Position numbers and translations under genes: made by a program. This document shows, in pieces, positions 42,541 through 51,745 of a stretch of DNA of 64,000 nucleotides. Within the stretch, counting starts at the first letter, position 1, and each line of letters opens with the position of its first letter. The stretch lies in assembly GCA_003243255.1 (NCBI GenBank), contig QFQM01000002.1:40194-104193 (forward strand), written 5' to 3'. Source of the stretch: Flavobacterium psychrophilum. Lineage in GTDB: Bacteria; Bacteroidota; Bacteroidia; Flavobacteriales; Flavobacteriaceae. Under the pieces are notes generated by a model. That model had not been told where the DNA came from. It saw nothing but the letters and a program-made list of their open reading frames with translations, and did not search any database.

Positions 42541-42584
42541 CTACTGTTAGCTAAAACACTTATTTTTACATAAATTTTTATGTA

Positions 42585-42971
42585 ATGAAAAAACTGATTT
42601 TCCTTTTGATGCTTACCGTAATGTTCGTTTCATGTGAAGCGCAACAAAAGAAAGGTGTTGAACTTATTGCTCCTAAACAGTTTTCTGAGGCAATGGCTAA
42701 AGACAAAGGCCAGCTTATAGATGTTCGTACGCCTAAAGAGTATAAAGCAGGACATATCGATGGAGCTACAAACATCCATTTGTATGATCAGGATTTTAAT
42801 GAGCGCATCAATAAGCTGGACAAAAAGAAAACGGTTTATGTTTACTGCAAGGCAGGAGGCAGAAGTGCCGAAGCGGTAGAATCATTAAAACTGAACGGTT
42901 TTAAGCATATTGTTGAGCTGGAGGGCGGTACAGATGCCTGGGCTGAAGCCGGTCAGCCGCTTAAACAGTAA
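42585..42971 (+). CDS. Rhodanese-like lipoprotein
   Basis: 128 aa with signal and lipobox (MLTVMFVSCEAQQ). Rhodanese domain: GQLIDVRTPKEYKAGHIDGA, YVYCKAGGRSAEAVESL (active-site cysteine near 89), ELEGGTDAWAEAGQP. Moves sulfane sulfur; periplasmic in this form. 44 bases after the thioredoxin-like gene. Confidence 0.92.
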   Translation: MKKLIFLLMLTVMFVSCEAQQKKGVELIAPKQFSEAMAKDKGQLIDVRTPKEYKAGHIDGATNIHLYDQDFNERINKLDKKKTVYVYCKAGGRSAEAVESLKLNGFKHIVELEGGTDAWAEAGQPLKQ

Positions 42972-43011
42972 ACAGATTGTCTGTCTAAAATCTCAATACT
43001 TTATCTCAAAA

Positions 43012-43761
43012 ATGTATACATCTTTAAATATTATACTTGCGGTAACTCTTACCTTACTTTTTATAGTATTGATATGGGTTATTGTGCGAATGCGCAAAGC
43101 CGAAAAGGTTAAAGCAGTATTGGAGACAAGGTTTGTAGAGCTTGAGAATAAGACGAATACGTTACAGCTGCAAACACTTGAAGCGAAACTGAATCCGCAT
43201 TTATTTAAGAATATCCTCAATTCCATTCAATCACATGCTTACCAAACCTATTTTGCGATGGATAAGCTTTCAAACGTATTGGATTATATACTATACGAAA
43301 GCCAAAACCGCTTTGTGAGTCCGCGTGAGGAGATTGAGTTTGCCCTAAACCTTATAGAGATCAATAAGATTAAGATAAGCCCGCTGTTTTCCATCACAGT
43401 AAAAAAGAAAATTGATGAAACGGATGCTTTGTATGACCAGAAGATCCTGGCTCCGTTAATTTCTATCGATCTTATTGAAAACGCCTTTAAGCATGCCGAC
43501 CTGCAAAGCCCGGATGCTTTTATAACTGTTGTTATAGAGTTTAAGGACAATCAGTTTTCTATGATGGTATCGAATAAGATATCACCAAAATCGGCTTTTT
43601 TAAAAGAGCATAGCGGTATAGGTTCAGTAACACTTGAGCAACGCCTTAAGATTATTTACAAAGGTTGCTTTAAGTTAGAACGCTATGTAGAAGAAGATAT
43701 TTATGTTGCCAAATTAAAAATAGACCTGCTTGAACACAAAAATCAAATGCTTACTGCTTGA
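43012..43761 (+). CDS. LytS-type sensor histidine kinase (short, one membrane helix)
   Basis: 249 aa from ATG at 43012. One N-terminal helix (about 6-23), then the His_kinase domain with LEAKLNPHLFKNILNSIQSH (phospho-histidine in NPHLFKN) and a HATPase-like region IDLIENAFKHADLQSP and HSGIGSVTLEQRLKIIY. No sensor domain, so it probably senses through the membrane or a partner. Overlaps the response regulator gene by 32 bases. Confidence 0.9.
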   Translation: MYTSLNIILAVTLTLLFIVLIWVIVRMRKAEKVKAVLETRFVELENKTNTLQLQTLEAKLNPHLFKNILNSIQSHAYQTYFAMDKLSNVLDYILYESQNRFVSPREEIEFALNLIEINKIKISPLFSITVKKKIDETDALYDQKILAPLISIDLIENAFKHADLQSPDAFITVVIEFKDNQFSMMVSNKISPKSAFLKEHSGIGSVTLEQRLKIIYKGCFKLERYVEEDIYVAKLKIDLLEHKNQMLTA

Positions 43762-44449
43762 TGACGAGCTTCCCGGACTTACTTTCCTGAAAATGGTTTG
43801 TGAGCAGATGGATGAACTTGAGGTGGTAAAAGCCTTTAATAGTCCGCAAGCTTTACTTGACGAATGGGAATCACTGGATTTTGATTTGCTTATTACCGAT
43901 ATAGAAATGCCCGGTATGAATGGGCTTCAGGTAGCTGATGCTATAAAAGGCAAAGCCATTATTTTTACCACCGCTTATAAAAACTTTGCAGTTGATGCTT
44001 TTGACCGCGATGCGGTAGACTATGTTGTAAAACCTGTGAAACAGGAACGTTTGCTGCAGGCTGTGCAAAAAGTTGCTGCCCGCATGGCAAAACCTGCTGA
44101 AGTAACAAAGCAGATTCAGCTTAATACCGATAAAGGGAAGGCACTAATAAATACAGGAAAGATATTCTGTATGGTTACATCTACGATTGACAGCCGCGAC
44201 AAAATATTGTTTTTAAATGACGGTTCTAAAACTACTGTAAAGAACATTTCTTTTGAAAAATTACTGGAAATGCTTCCTGCTGCTGAGTTTTGCCGCATCA
44301 ACAAAAAAGCCATAATTGCCCTAAAACATGTGCAGTTTTTTAGCCATGATGAGATTGTTGCTGATATGGTGCACCCTGATGGGAAAAACTTCACTTTCCC
44401 TCTGAGTGAGATTTATCGTAATGATTTCATGAAGCGGGTTAAGAATTGA
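43730..44449 (+). CDS. LytTR-family response regulator
   Basis: 239 aa. Receiver domain (CLLLDDELPGL, LLITDIEMPGMNGLQ with phospho-D near 54, TTAYKNFAVDAFDRDAVDYVVKPV) and a C-terminal LytTR DNA-binding domain (FCMVTSTIDSRDKILFL, FCRINKKAIIALKHVQFF). The start is a TTG at 43730 inside the kinase gene; no ATG fits the receiver N-terminus, so this is a rare non-ATG start with coupled translation. Confidence 0.92.
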   Translation: MNTKIKCLLLDDELPGLTFLKMVCEQMDELEVVKAFNSPQALLDEWESLDFDLLITDIEMPGMNGLQVADAIKGKAIIFTTAYKNFAVDAFDRDAVDYVVKPVKQERLLQAVQKVAARMAKPAEVTKQIQLNTDKGKALINTGKIFCMVTSTIDSRDKILFLNDGSKTTVKNISFEKLLEMLPAAEFCRINKKAIIALKHVQFFSHDEIVADMVHPDGKNFTFPLSEIYRNDFMKRVKN

Positions 44450-44515
44450 GAATTATCTTAAGCATCCAACATCCATTCTCTATAATCTAACATCTCGCGT
44501 CTACAGTCTCACTAC
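44450..44515. repeat. Degenerate CATC/CTAACATC-type repeat tract
   Basis: AGCATCCAACATCCATTCTC, then ATAATCTAACATCTCGCGTC and further near-repeats of an AACATC unit. Such tracts often lie between Bacteroidota genes. No coding signal. Confidence 0.35.
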
Positions 44516-44576
44516 TGTTTTATTACATAATTCCACCTTTACACTACAAAACCCTTACAGCTTAACTGTTAAGGTC

Positions 44577-44606
44577 TTGTTAAGTGCTTATTTCTGTGTA
44601 GTTTTG
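44577..44606 (+). promoter_or_regulatory. Promoter of the CPA2 antiporter gene
   Basis: TTG (44577-44579), 19-bp spacer, TAGTTTTG (44599-44606): full consensus. An apparent upstream start codon at 44577 is the -33 TTG, so the true start is the ATG at 44634. Confidence 0.75.
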
Positions 44607-44633
44607 CCGCACATTAACTATAAGCCAAAAAAA

Positions 44634-46907
44634 ATGATCAGAAAATTTAAAACCAGTGTCTTTTATGTTGTTGTGGTTGCTGTTTTCTCAGCACTAATAT
44701 ACTGGGCACTTAAGAACGGTAAATCTCTTGAAGCCGGACAAAATATAGTTGATACTACCTCAGGTCACGGGCAGTGGCAGGATTTCCTCGATTCATTGTT
44801 TCATAACCTGACACATCCACTTGCGCTGTTGCTTGTACAGATTATCACGATAATATTTGTAGCCCGTTTTTTTGAGTGGATATGCCGTAAGATAGGCCAG
44901 CCAACTGTTATCGGCGAAATGATTGCCGGTATCGTTTTAGGGCCATCATTAGTGGGAACTATTTTTCCTGAATATTCCGCATTATTATTTCCAAAAGAAT
45001 CGCTAGGCAACCTGCAATTTTTAAGCCAGATAGGACTTATCCTGTTTATGTATGTAGTAGGTATGGAGCTTGACCTTAGTGTACTTAAGAATAAAGCTAA
45101 AGATGCAGTGGTAATCAGCCATGCAAGTATTATAATTCCGTTTACATTAGGTATAATATTAGCCTATTTCATTTATAGGGATTTTGCTCCTGATGGTGTA
45201 GCTTTTGCTTCTTTCGGACTGTTTTTAGGTATTGCAATGAGTATCACTGCATTCCCTGTACTGGCACGTATTGTTCAGGAAAGGGGATTACACCGTACCC
45301 GAATTGGAGCGCTTGTAATTACCTGTGCTGCTGCCGATGACGTAACAGCATGGTGTATACTTGCAGCAGTTATTGCTATTGTAAAAGCGGGTTCATTTGT
45401 CAGTTCGTTATATATTATCGGTCTTTCTGTTGCTTATGTAGGGCTTATGCTTGTGGTTGTAAAACCTTTCCTTAAGCGTATTGGTGATTTGTACAGCAAC
45501 AAAGAAACGCTTTCTAAACCGGTTATCGCTATATTCTTCCTTACGCTTTTAATATCGGCTTATGCAACTGAAATTATAGGTATCCATGCATTGTTTGGAG
45601 CATTTATGGCAGGTGCTATTATGCCTGAGAACATGCGATTCAGGAATATTTTCATCGAAAAGGTTGAAGATGTATCACAGGTAATGCTGTTGCCGCTATT
45701 CTTTGTATTTACAGGGTTACGTACTCAGATAGGTCTGTTGGACGACCCATATCTATGGAAGGTATGCGGACTTATCATTGCAGTTGCCGTTATCGGTAAA
45801 TTTGCAGGAAGTGCCATTACAGCAAGATTTGTGGGGCAAAACTGGAGGGATAGCTTTACAATTGGTGCCCTTATGAATACCCGAGGCCTTATGGAACTTA
45901 TTGTTCTTAACATAGGTTACGACCTGGGAGTACTTTCAACTGAGATTTTCTCAATGATGGTTATCATGGCACTGGCTACGACCTTTATGACAGGACCGGC
46001 TCTTGACCTGATTGGTTACATCTACAACAGGAAGAAAAATTACATTCCGGCAGAGATAAGGCAGGAAAGCAAGTTTAAGGTATTAGTGTCGTTTGACAGC
46101 CCTGAAAATGGCAAATCATTGCTTAGGCTTGGTAATGCATTAGTAAAGAAAATGCGTAGCAATGCCATGCTTACGGCAATGCATATTTTGCCAAGTAGCG
46201 AGATACATACTTTCAATCTTGAAGAATACGAAAAAGAAAGCTTTAAGCCTGTACTTGCTGAAGCTGATGAACTTGGACAGAAGGTAACTACACTATTCAA
46301 AGCATCTACCGATATTGACAGTGATATCGCTACGGTAGCGAATAAAGGGGAATTTGACCTGGTACTTATAGGTATAGGCCAAAGCATATTCGAAGGAACA
46401 CTTTTAGGAAAGATATTAGGATTTACTACTAGAATCATCAATCCCGAAAGCCTTGTAAATACAATTACGGGTAAAGAAAAACTTTTTGAGAATTCTCCAT
46501 TTGACGAACGTACGGAACATATACTTTCTAAAAGCGAGGCTCCTGTAGGGATATTGGTTGATAAGGAATTTAAAAGTGCGGACAGGGTTTTTGTAACCAT
46601 ATTTGATGCTGCGGATGCATTTCTTATAGAATATGCGCAGAAGCTTATAAGCAACGTTGGGGCTCAGGTTACAGTTCTGGATGCTGATGGTTCTATTAAG
46701 AATAATGCTGAGATCAAGGAAACTATCCGAAGCATCGAGCATAATGTGCCAAACCATATCAAACTTCTTAGCCAGCGTACGCTTGAAAAAGAATTCCTTC
46801 AGCAGCAGGATTTGATGATAATTAGTGTTGACAGCTGGAAAAAGCTTGTAGAATCACGCAGTCCGTGGCTTAACGATACACCTTCTCTTCTTATCATTCA
46901 ACAGTAA
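44634..46907 (+). CDS. CPA2-family cation:proton antiporter with C-terminal Usp-like region
   Basis: 757 aa from ATG at 44634. One leading helix, then about 12 helices of a Na+/H+ exchanger domain (CPA2/Kef-like): GQPTVIGEMIAGIVLGPSLV, SITAFPVLARI, ITCAAADDVTAWC (paired aspartates), GIHALFGAFMAGAIMP, NTRGLMELIVLNIGYDLG. From about residue 490 two universal-stress-like lobes (FKVLVSFDSPENGKSLLRL; LVDKEFKSADRVFVTIFDAAD) instead of a Kef NAD-binding domain. Works in ion and pH homeostasis. Confidence 0.88.
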   Translation: MIRKFKTSVFYVVVVAVFSALIYWALKNGKSLEAGQNIVDTTSGHGQWQDFLDSLFHNLTHPLALLLVQIITIIFVARFFEWICRKIGQPTVIGEMIAGIVLGPSLVGTIFPEYSALLFPKESLGNLQFLSQIGLILFMYVVGMELDLSVLKNKAKDAVVISHASIIIPFTLGIILAYFIYRDFAPDGVAFASFGLFLGIAMSITAFPVLARIVQERGLHRTRIGALVITCAAADDVTAWCILAAVIAIVKAGSFVSSLYIIGLSVAYVGLMLVVVKPFLKRIGDLYSNKETLSKPVIAIFFLTLLISAYATEIIGIHALFGAFMAGAIMPENMRFRNIFIEKVEDVSQVMLLPLFFVFTGLRTQIGLLDDPYLWKVCGLIIAVAVIGKFAGSAITARFVGQNWRDSFTIGALMNTRGLMELIVLNIGYDLGVLSTEIFSMMVIMALATTFMTGPALDLIGYIYNRKKNYIPAEIRQESKFKVLVSFDSPENGKSLLRLGNALVKKMRSNAMLTAMHILPSSEIHTFNLEEYEKESFKPVLAEADELGQKVTTLFKASTDIDSDIATVANKGEFDLVLIGIGQSIFEGTLLGKILGFTTRIINPESLVNTITGKEKLFENSPFDERTEHILSKSEAPVGILVDKEFKSADRVFVTIFDAADAFLIEYAQKLISNVGAQVTVLDADGSIKNNAEIKETIRSIEHNVPNHIKLLSQRTLEKEFLQQQDLMIISVDSWKKLVESRSPWLNDTPSLLIIQQ

Positions 46908-46910
46908 GTA

Positions 46911-47297
46911 ATGAAAAATATACGATTTATTATGCTGTCATGTCTTATGGCATTAGGCAGCTATGCTCAGGAAACTGCTCCTGCGGTAACGGAACAGCCA
47001 AAAACAATAAAGAATGTTGAAGCCGGTTTTGATGGTTTATTGGCCATGTCATACGGGAGTAAAGCATTAGGTATAAACGTTGGAGGCCCTAGCTTAAAGT
47101 ATAAGTTTACTAAAAAGTTTAAAGTAGGGGTGGGGGCTTTTCCATCTCTTTTTATATCAGATGATAAAGCCGTGCCACGTCTTGCTGTATCACCAATAGT
47201 TGAATACAACCGCTGGATGTTCATTACACCCTATTATGGTTATGACAGTAAGAACAAACAGATATGGACATTTGGTATAGGCTATAAATTCATATAG
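46911..47297 (+). CDS. Small outer-membrane-like protein
   Basis: 128 aa with signal peptide (MKNIRFIMLSCLMALGSYAQ). Alternating strand pattern (FDGLLAMSYGSKALGINVGG, FKVGVGAFPSLFI, FITPYYGYDSKNKQIWTFGIGYKF) with terminal aromatic residue, like a small beta-barrel. Three bases after the antiporter stop, so in its operon. Function unknown. Confidence 0.65.
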   Translation: MKNIRFIMLSCLMALGSYAQETAPAVTEQPKTIKNVEAGFDGLLAMSYGSKALGINVGGPSLKYKFTKKFKVGVGAFPSLFISDDKAVPRLAVSPIVEYNRWMFITPYYGYDSKNKQIWTFGIGYKFI

Positions 47298-47325
47298 AAA
47301 CCATAAGGTTAATTAATTCAATTAG

Positions 47326-47353
47326 AGGATAATCAGTAATGGTTATCCTTTTT
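47326..47353 (+). terminator. Terminator of the antiporter operon
   Basis: AGGATAA-N10-TTATCCT hairpin followed by four more T, 28 bases past the stop of the 128-aa gene. Confidence 0.7.
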
Positions 47354-47364
47354 GGTTTAAAACA

Positions 47365-47399
47365 AGAATCCCCGGTAAGCCAAAGCTTCCGAGGATTCT
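47365..47399 (-). terminator. Terminator of the efflux operon
   Basis: AGAATCC...GGATTCT with an inner AAGC/GCTT stem; the minus side continues TTGTTTT. It lies 39 bases past the adaptor gene. Confidence 0.65.
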
Positions 47400-47438
47400 A
47401 CCAAACAAAATAACCTGGAAAAAATCCTGATTAATACT

Positions 47439-48518
47439 TTATAGTTTCGTACCGTCTTTTAATTCTTCGCTGGCAGCCTTAACTAATTTGTCATTAGCAT
47501 CAAGTGCTCCGAATATCTCTACACTCTCGGCAGTTTCACGGCCTTTTTTCACTTCAACACGTTGTGTTTTGTTGTCTTTTACACGTATAACAAAGACTCC
47601 TTCAGAAGTATTGATTACAGCCGATTTAGGTACTACAAATGTGCTGTCCTGCGCTTTAAGCGGAAGAAGAACCTCTGCCACCATTCCCGGTAAAAGTTTG
47701 TTGTCGCTATTGATAACGTCCATCTCTACACGTTCAGAACGTAGTCTCAGGTCCAGAGCACCAGACATACGTTGTATCTTGGCTTTGAAGTTATCATTAG
47801 GAAGTGATCGAACATTGAAACCAATCTCATCGCCATTTTTCAGATAACCGGTATACATTTCAGGAACTGATACTGCCAGTCTTAATTTCTTTTGGTCCTG
47901 AACGGTAAGCAATGGCAGATCTGAACCTTTTCCGGCCGGGCCTACATAGGCACCTGTGTTTATGTTACGTGCTGTTACAATTCCTGTAAAAGGAGCGCGT
48001 ATTTGTAAATAGCCTTGGTTAACCTGTATCTCACGAACGGCAGCCCTTGCAGCCTGTAATTGGGCATAATCCGAACTTTTTCTGGCAAGTGCCTGATCAA
48101 GGTCATTTTTAGAGATGGTACCCTCAACTTTACTTGTTTCAAGAATACGGTTATAGTTGGCATTACTGCCGGTGTAAACTGCTTCAAGCGAATGAAGCCT
48201 TGATTGTGCCGCAGCAAGCTGTGAGCTTATCTCCGGCGCTTCAAGCTGTATCAGTAGCTGGCCTTCTGTAACCTGAGAACCGATGTCTACTTTCAGTTCT
48301 TTTACGTAGCTCGCTACTTTAGCATATAGATCTACCTGACGGAAACCTGATAGTTCTGCCGGAAGGCGGATCTCCGATGATAATTTTTCTTTTTTAAGGT
48401 CGAATGTTTCTATTACGGGAGCAGTATCAAAGGGAACCGCTTCCTTTTTTTCCTCGCCGCAGCTGTTGAGTAGAAGTGCAGCCAGCAATAGTGCCGATGG
48501 GATGAATGTCTTTTTCAT
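47439..48518 (-). CDS. RND efflux periplasmic adaptor (membrane fusion protein) lipoprotein
   Basis: 359 aa. Lipobox signal (LLAALLLNSCGEE). Order: lipoyl-like halves (VASYVKELKVDIGSQVTEGQ and QIRAPFTGIVTARNINTGAYV) around a coiled-coil hairpin (about 95-155), then beta-barrel and membrane-proximal domains (PEMYTGYLKNGDEI; LLPGMVAEVLLPL). Links the pump to the TolC channel. Last gene of a tolC-RND-adaptor operon, one base after the pump gene. Confidence 0.93.
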   Translation of the reverse strand: MKKTFIPSALLLAALLLNSCGEEKKEAVPFDTAPVIETFDLKKEKLSSEIRLPAELSGFRQVDLYAKVASYVKELKVDIGSQVTEGQLLIQLEAPEISSQLAAAQSRLHSLEAVYTGSNANYNRILETSKVEGTISKNDLDQALARKSSDYAQLQAARAAVREIQVNQGYLQIRAPFTGIVTARNINTGAYVGPAGKGSDLPLLTVQDQKKLRLAVSVPEMYTGYLKNGDEIGFNVRSLPNDNFKAKIQRMSGALDLRLRSERVEMDVINSDNKLLPGMVAEVLLPLKAQDSTFVVPKSAVINTSEGVFVIRVKDNKTQRVEVKKGRETAESVEIFGALDANDKLVKAASEELKDGTKL

Positions 48519-48519
48519 T

Positions 48520-51500
48520 TTATTGGTGTTCTATAGTAGGTACATAAAATTTACTTTCTTTATCTTCAGGATCAAGGGAAACTGATTGTGTAGAGGCTTT
48601 GCCTTGTGCCCAAGCGAATATAAGCGGAAGGATGATAAGCACTGCAAAAGTAGAGAACAATAATCCCCCAATTACAGCTCTTCCCAGCGGTGATACCTGC
48701 TCTCCGGCTTCTCCGTGGCCAATTGCCATCGGAAGCATACCGGCAATCATCGCAACTGATGTCATGATGATAGGGCGAAGGCGGAGCGATGCAGCTTCCC
48801 TCGCTGATTGCAGTGCATTACCATTCTTTCTCCGTAACTGTTCGGCATTGGTAATTAGAAGTACTGCATTGGCAATAGATACCCCAACCGACATAATAAT
48901 ACCCATATACGACTGAAGGTTAAGTGTAGAGCCTGTTGCAAGCAACATAAGCAATGCACCAAGTACTACCGCAGGTACAGTTGTCAGTACTACAAGCGAT
49001 ACCCTGAACGACTGGAAGTTTGCAGAAAGCATCAGGAAAATAACCACTACGGCTACCAGTAATCCTGATTCCAGGCTGCTCATGGTTTCTACCAATACTT
49101 TGCTTAATCCTATCGGTTCTATGAACAGTCCTCTCGGAAGTTCGCCAAGGCCCGTAATTACTTTGTTTACATCTTTAGTTGCGGTACCAAGGTCGGTGTG
49201 ATCTATGTTTGCCGTTACAGATATATACGGCATGGCACCAAGGTTATCGTTTTCACCGTGAGTTTCAGATGGCGTAATTAAAGCAACATCTCCTAATACC
49301 GGTCTTACAGAGTTTTTAAGCAACGGAATCTCATTGATGTCGTTTTTGGTCATCATGTTGTTAAGCGGTACCTGAACCTGTACGTTGTAAGATAGCCCTG
49401 CTTTTTCGTCGATCCAGGTGTTTTTCTCTGTGTAACGCGAAGATGACGTTGAAGCTATCAGCGAACGCGAAACATCATTCATATCAACTCCCAGTTGAGC
49501 AGCCCTTGTACGGTCTATATTGATGTCCAGTGCAGGGTAGTGGATTGGTTGTGCAATTTGTACATCCCTGAAATAATCTTTTTGTTTCAGTCCGGCAATG
49601 ATCTTATTAGCGTACTCCTCATTCAGTTTTTTATTCTTGCCGGCTATTCGTATCTCAACAGGAGTAGGTGATCCCTGGCTAAGTACTTTATCAGTAAGTT
49701 CTATAGGCTCAAATGAAATCGAAGCACCCGGAACATTCTTTTTAATACGCGCCCTAAGCTCGTCTTTAAAGGTATCCATATCGCCATTATGATAATCTTT
49801 TAAAGCAATCTGGAATACTGCCTCATGAGGCCCTGCCATGAACAGGTAAATAGGAGAAACCGAGAACAACGATGGGTGCGTACCTACATAAACCGAAGAT
49901 ATACCCATATGTTCTTTACCTACCATTTGCTCAATTTCTTTCAGCACGTCCTGAGCTTTTTCTTCGGTACGTTCTATTCGGGTACCATCAGCAAGGCGCA
50001 TTCTTATCTGGAACTGGCTTGAGTTTACTTTAGGGAATACATCCTGTCCGATTACATTAAGTAGTACTACAGCCAGAGCAGTTATTCCAAGCAGATAGGC
50101 AATACCTACAAACTTACGTTTAGGCATAAGGCTGTCTATCATTTTCATGAAACGTACCCTAAAGCGTTCAAAACGGCTCAGTTTGCCATTATCATCATAA
50201 TCTTCCCTTTCGGCAAAATCGTGTTTATCGTTAGTAGTGTGTGCTGCCCCATGTCCTCCGGCTTTCATCAGCCAGTTCGCCATTACAGGAACAAATGTCT
50301 GCGAAAGCAGGAATGATATTACCATCGAGAAACCAATTGCCATTGCTAATGGAAGGAAAAGAGCTCCCGGAATACCTTTCATGGTGAATGCCGGTGCAAA
50401 TACCGCAATAATACATAGTAATATCAATAGTTTAGGTAAGGCTATCTCCTTACAGGCATCCCATATGGCGAGGGCTTTTGGCTTGCCCATGTCGAGGTGC
50501 TGGTGAATGTTCTCAATGGTTACCGTACTCTCATCTACAAGAATACCAATAGCCAGTGCCAGTCCACTCAGTGACATCAGGTTAATGGTCTGACCGAATA
50601 ATTTAAGGAATAGTACCCCTGATATAACCGAAATAGGGATTGTAAGGATAACGATAAGCGCAGCCCTTCTGTCACCTAGGAAAAGGATAACCATCAATCC
50701 GGTAAGTACCGCTCCGATGATACCTTCTGTTATCAAACTTTTTACGGAGTTGATTACATATACCGACTGGTCGAATTCATAAGATATTTTAACGTCTTCC
50801 GGTAGTGTACTCTGTATTTTAGGAAGATTGGCTTTAAGATTTTTTACCACTTCCCATGTTGAAGCGTCACCAGCTTTGGCGATACTCACATATACAGAAC
50901 GTTTACCGTTGATAAGTGCATAACCGTTAGTGATATCGGCACCATCTTTTACAGATGCTACATCACCCAATGAAAGGTTTTGAACACCACCTTTGAATAA
51001 AGGGATCTTTTCAAAATCCTTAATTTCTTTTATAGTATTGTTTGTTGGCGTAAGGTAGTTTTTGTCACCTATCCTTACGTTACCCGATGGGGCCGTCTGG
51101 TTGTTTATCCTTATGGCTTCAACAATCTGATCCGGCGTTAGGTTGTGCGCACGAAGCTGAGCAGGGTCAACATTGATCTCTATAGTTCTTGGACTACCAC
51201 CAAACGGAGGAGGAGAAAGTAATCCGGGAATAGAGGTAAATGAGGCTCGTACATATACGTTGGCTAAATCCTGAAGCTCATTATTGGTACGTGTTTTACT
51301 GCTCAATACTAATTGTCCTACCGGAAGCGAAGAAGCATCAAAACGGATAACAAACGGCGGTTGTGATCCCGGTGGGAAAGCTGCCTGAATCCTGTTTGAC
51401 AGGGCACTTAGCTCGGCGGCTGCCTGAGCCATATTAGTATCTTCATAATAGGTAACCTTCATCAGGGTAAGTCCCTGTATGTTTTTAGTTTCTATCGATT

Positions 51501-51732
51501 TTACGCCATTGGCAAACAACATGATGTTGATGTAGTTTTTGGCGAAATAGGATTCCATCTGGTCGGGTGTGTACCCACCAAAAGGGTGTGCAAGGTAAAT
51601 AACGGGAAGGTTCATTTTAGGTAAGATGTCAACCTTTACGTCCCTGATCGCCCCGATACCGAAAAAGAATAATCCGGCAACGAGTACTAGTATCGAGATA
51701 GGTTTGCGGAGTGCAAAACGTATTAAGTTCAT
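48520..51732 (-). CDS. RND efflux permease (AcrB/HAE1-like)
   Basis: 1070 aa inner-membrane pump with twelve helices and two large periplasmic loops. N-terminal MNLIRFALRKPISILVLVAG; TM4 LAIGILVDESTVTIENIHQHL with the proton-relay acidic residues; second half VGVSIANAVLLITNAEQLR and LGRAVIGGLLFSTF. Exports toxic compounds by proton motive force. Its gene lies 13 bases after tolC and one base before the adaptor. Confidence 0.95.
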   Translation of the reverse strand: MNLIRFALRKPISILVLVAGLFFFGIGAIRDVKVDILPKMNLPVIYLAHPFGGYTPDQMESYFAKNYINIMLFANGVKSIETKNIQGLTLMKVTYYEDTNMAQAAAELSALSNRIQAAFPPGSQPPFVIRFDASSLPVGQLVLSSKTRTNNELQDLANVYVRASFTSIPGLLSPPPFGGSPRTIEINVDPAQLRAHNLTPDQIVEAIRINNQTAPSGNVRIGDKNYLTPTNNTIKEIKDFEKIPLFKGGVQNLSLGDVASVKDGADITNGYALINGKRSVYVSIAKAGDASTWEVVKNLKANLPKIQSTLPEDVKISYEFDQSVYVINSVKSLITEGIIGAVLTGLMVILFLGDRRAALIVILTIPISVISGVLFLKLFGQTINLMSLSGLALAIGILVDESTVTIENIHQHLDMGKPKALAIWDACKEIALPKLLILLCIIAVFAPAFTMKGIPGALFLPLAMAIGFSMVISFLLSQTFVPVMANWLMKAGGHGAAHTTNDKHDFAEREDYDDNGKLSRFERFRVRFMKMIDSLMPKRKFVGIAYLLGITALAVVLLNVIGQDVFPKVNSSQFQIRMRLADGTRIERTEEKAQDVLKEIEQMVGKEHMGISSVYVGTHPSLFSVSPIYLFMAGPHEAVFQIALKDYHNGDMDTFKDELRARIKKNVPGASISFEPIELTDKVLSQGSPTPVEIRIAGKNKKLNEEYANKIIAGLKQKDYFRDVQIAQPIHYPALDINIDRTRAAQLGVDMNDVSRSLIASTSSSRYTEKNTWIDEKAGLSYNVQVQVPLNNMMTKNDINEIPLLKNSVRPVLGDVALITPSETHGENDNLGAMPYISVTANIDHTDLGTATKDVNKVITGLGELPRGLFIEPIGLSKVLVETMSSLESGLLVAVVVIFLMLSANFQSFRVSLVVLTTVPAVVLGALLMLLATGSTLNLQSYMGIIMSVGVSIANAVLLITNAEQLRRKNGNALQSAREAASLRLRPIIMTSVAMIAGMLPMAIGHGEAGEQVSPLGRAVIGGLLFSTFAVLIILPLIFAWAQGKASTQSVSLDPEDKESKFYVPTIEHQ

Positions 51733-51745
51733 ATCTAACAGTGAA

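Noticed and set aside
46040..46654. 204-aa minus-strand ORF
   Set aside because: Shadow of the antiporter gene, Ser- and Leu-rich because of codon mirroring.
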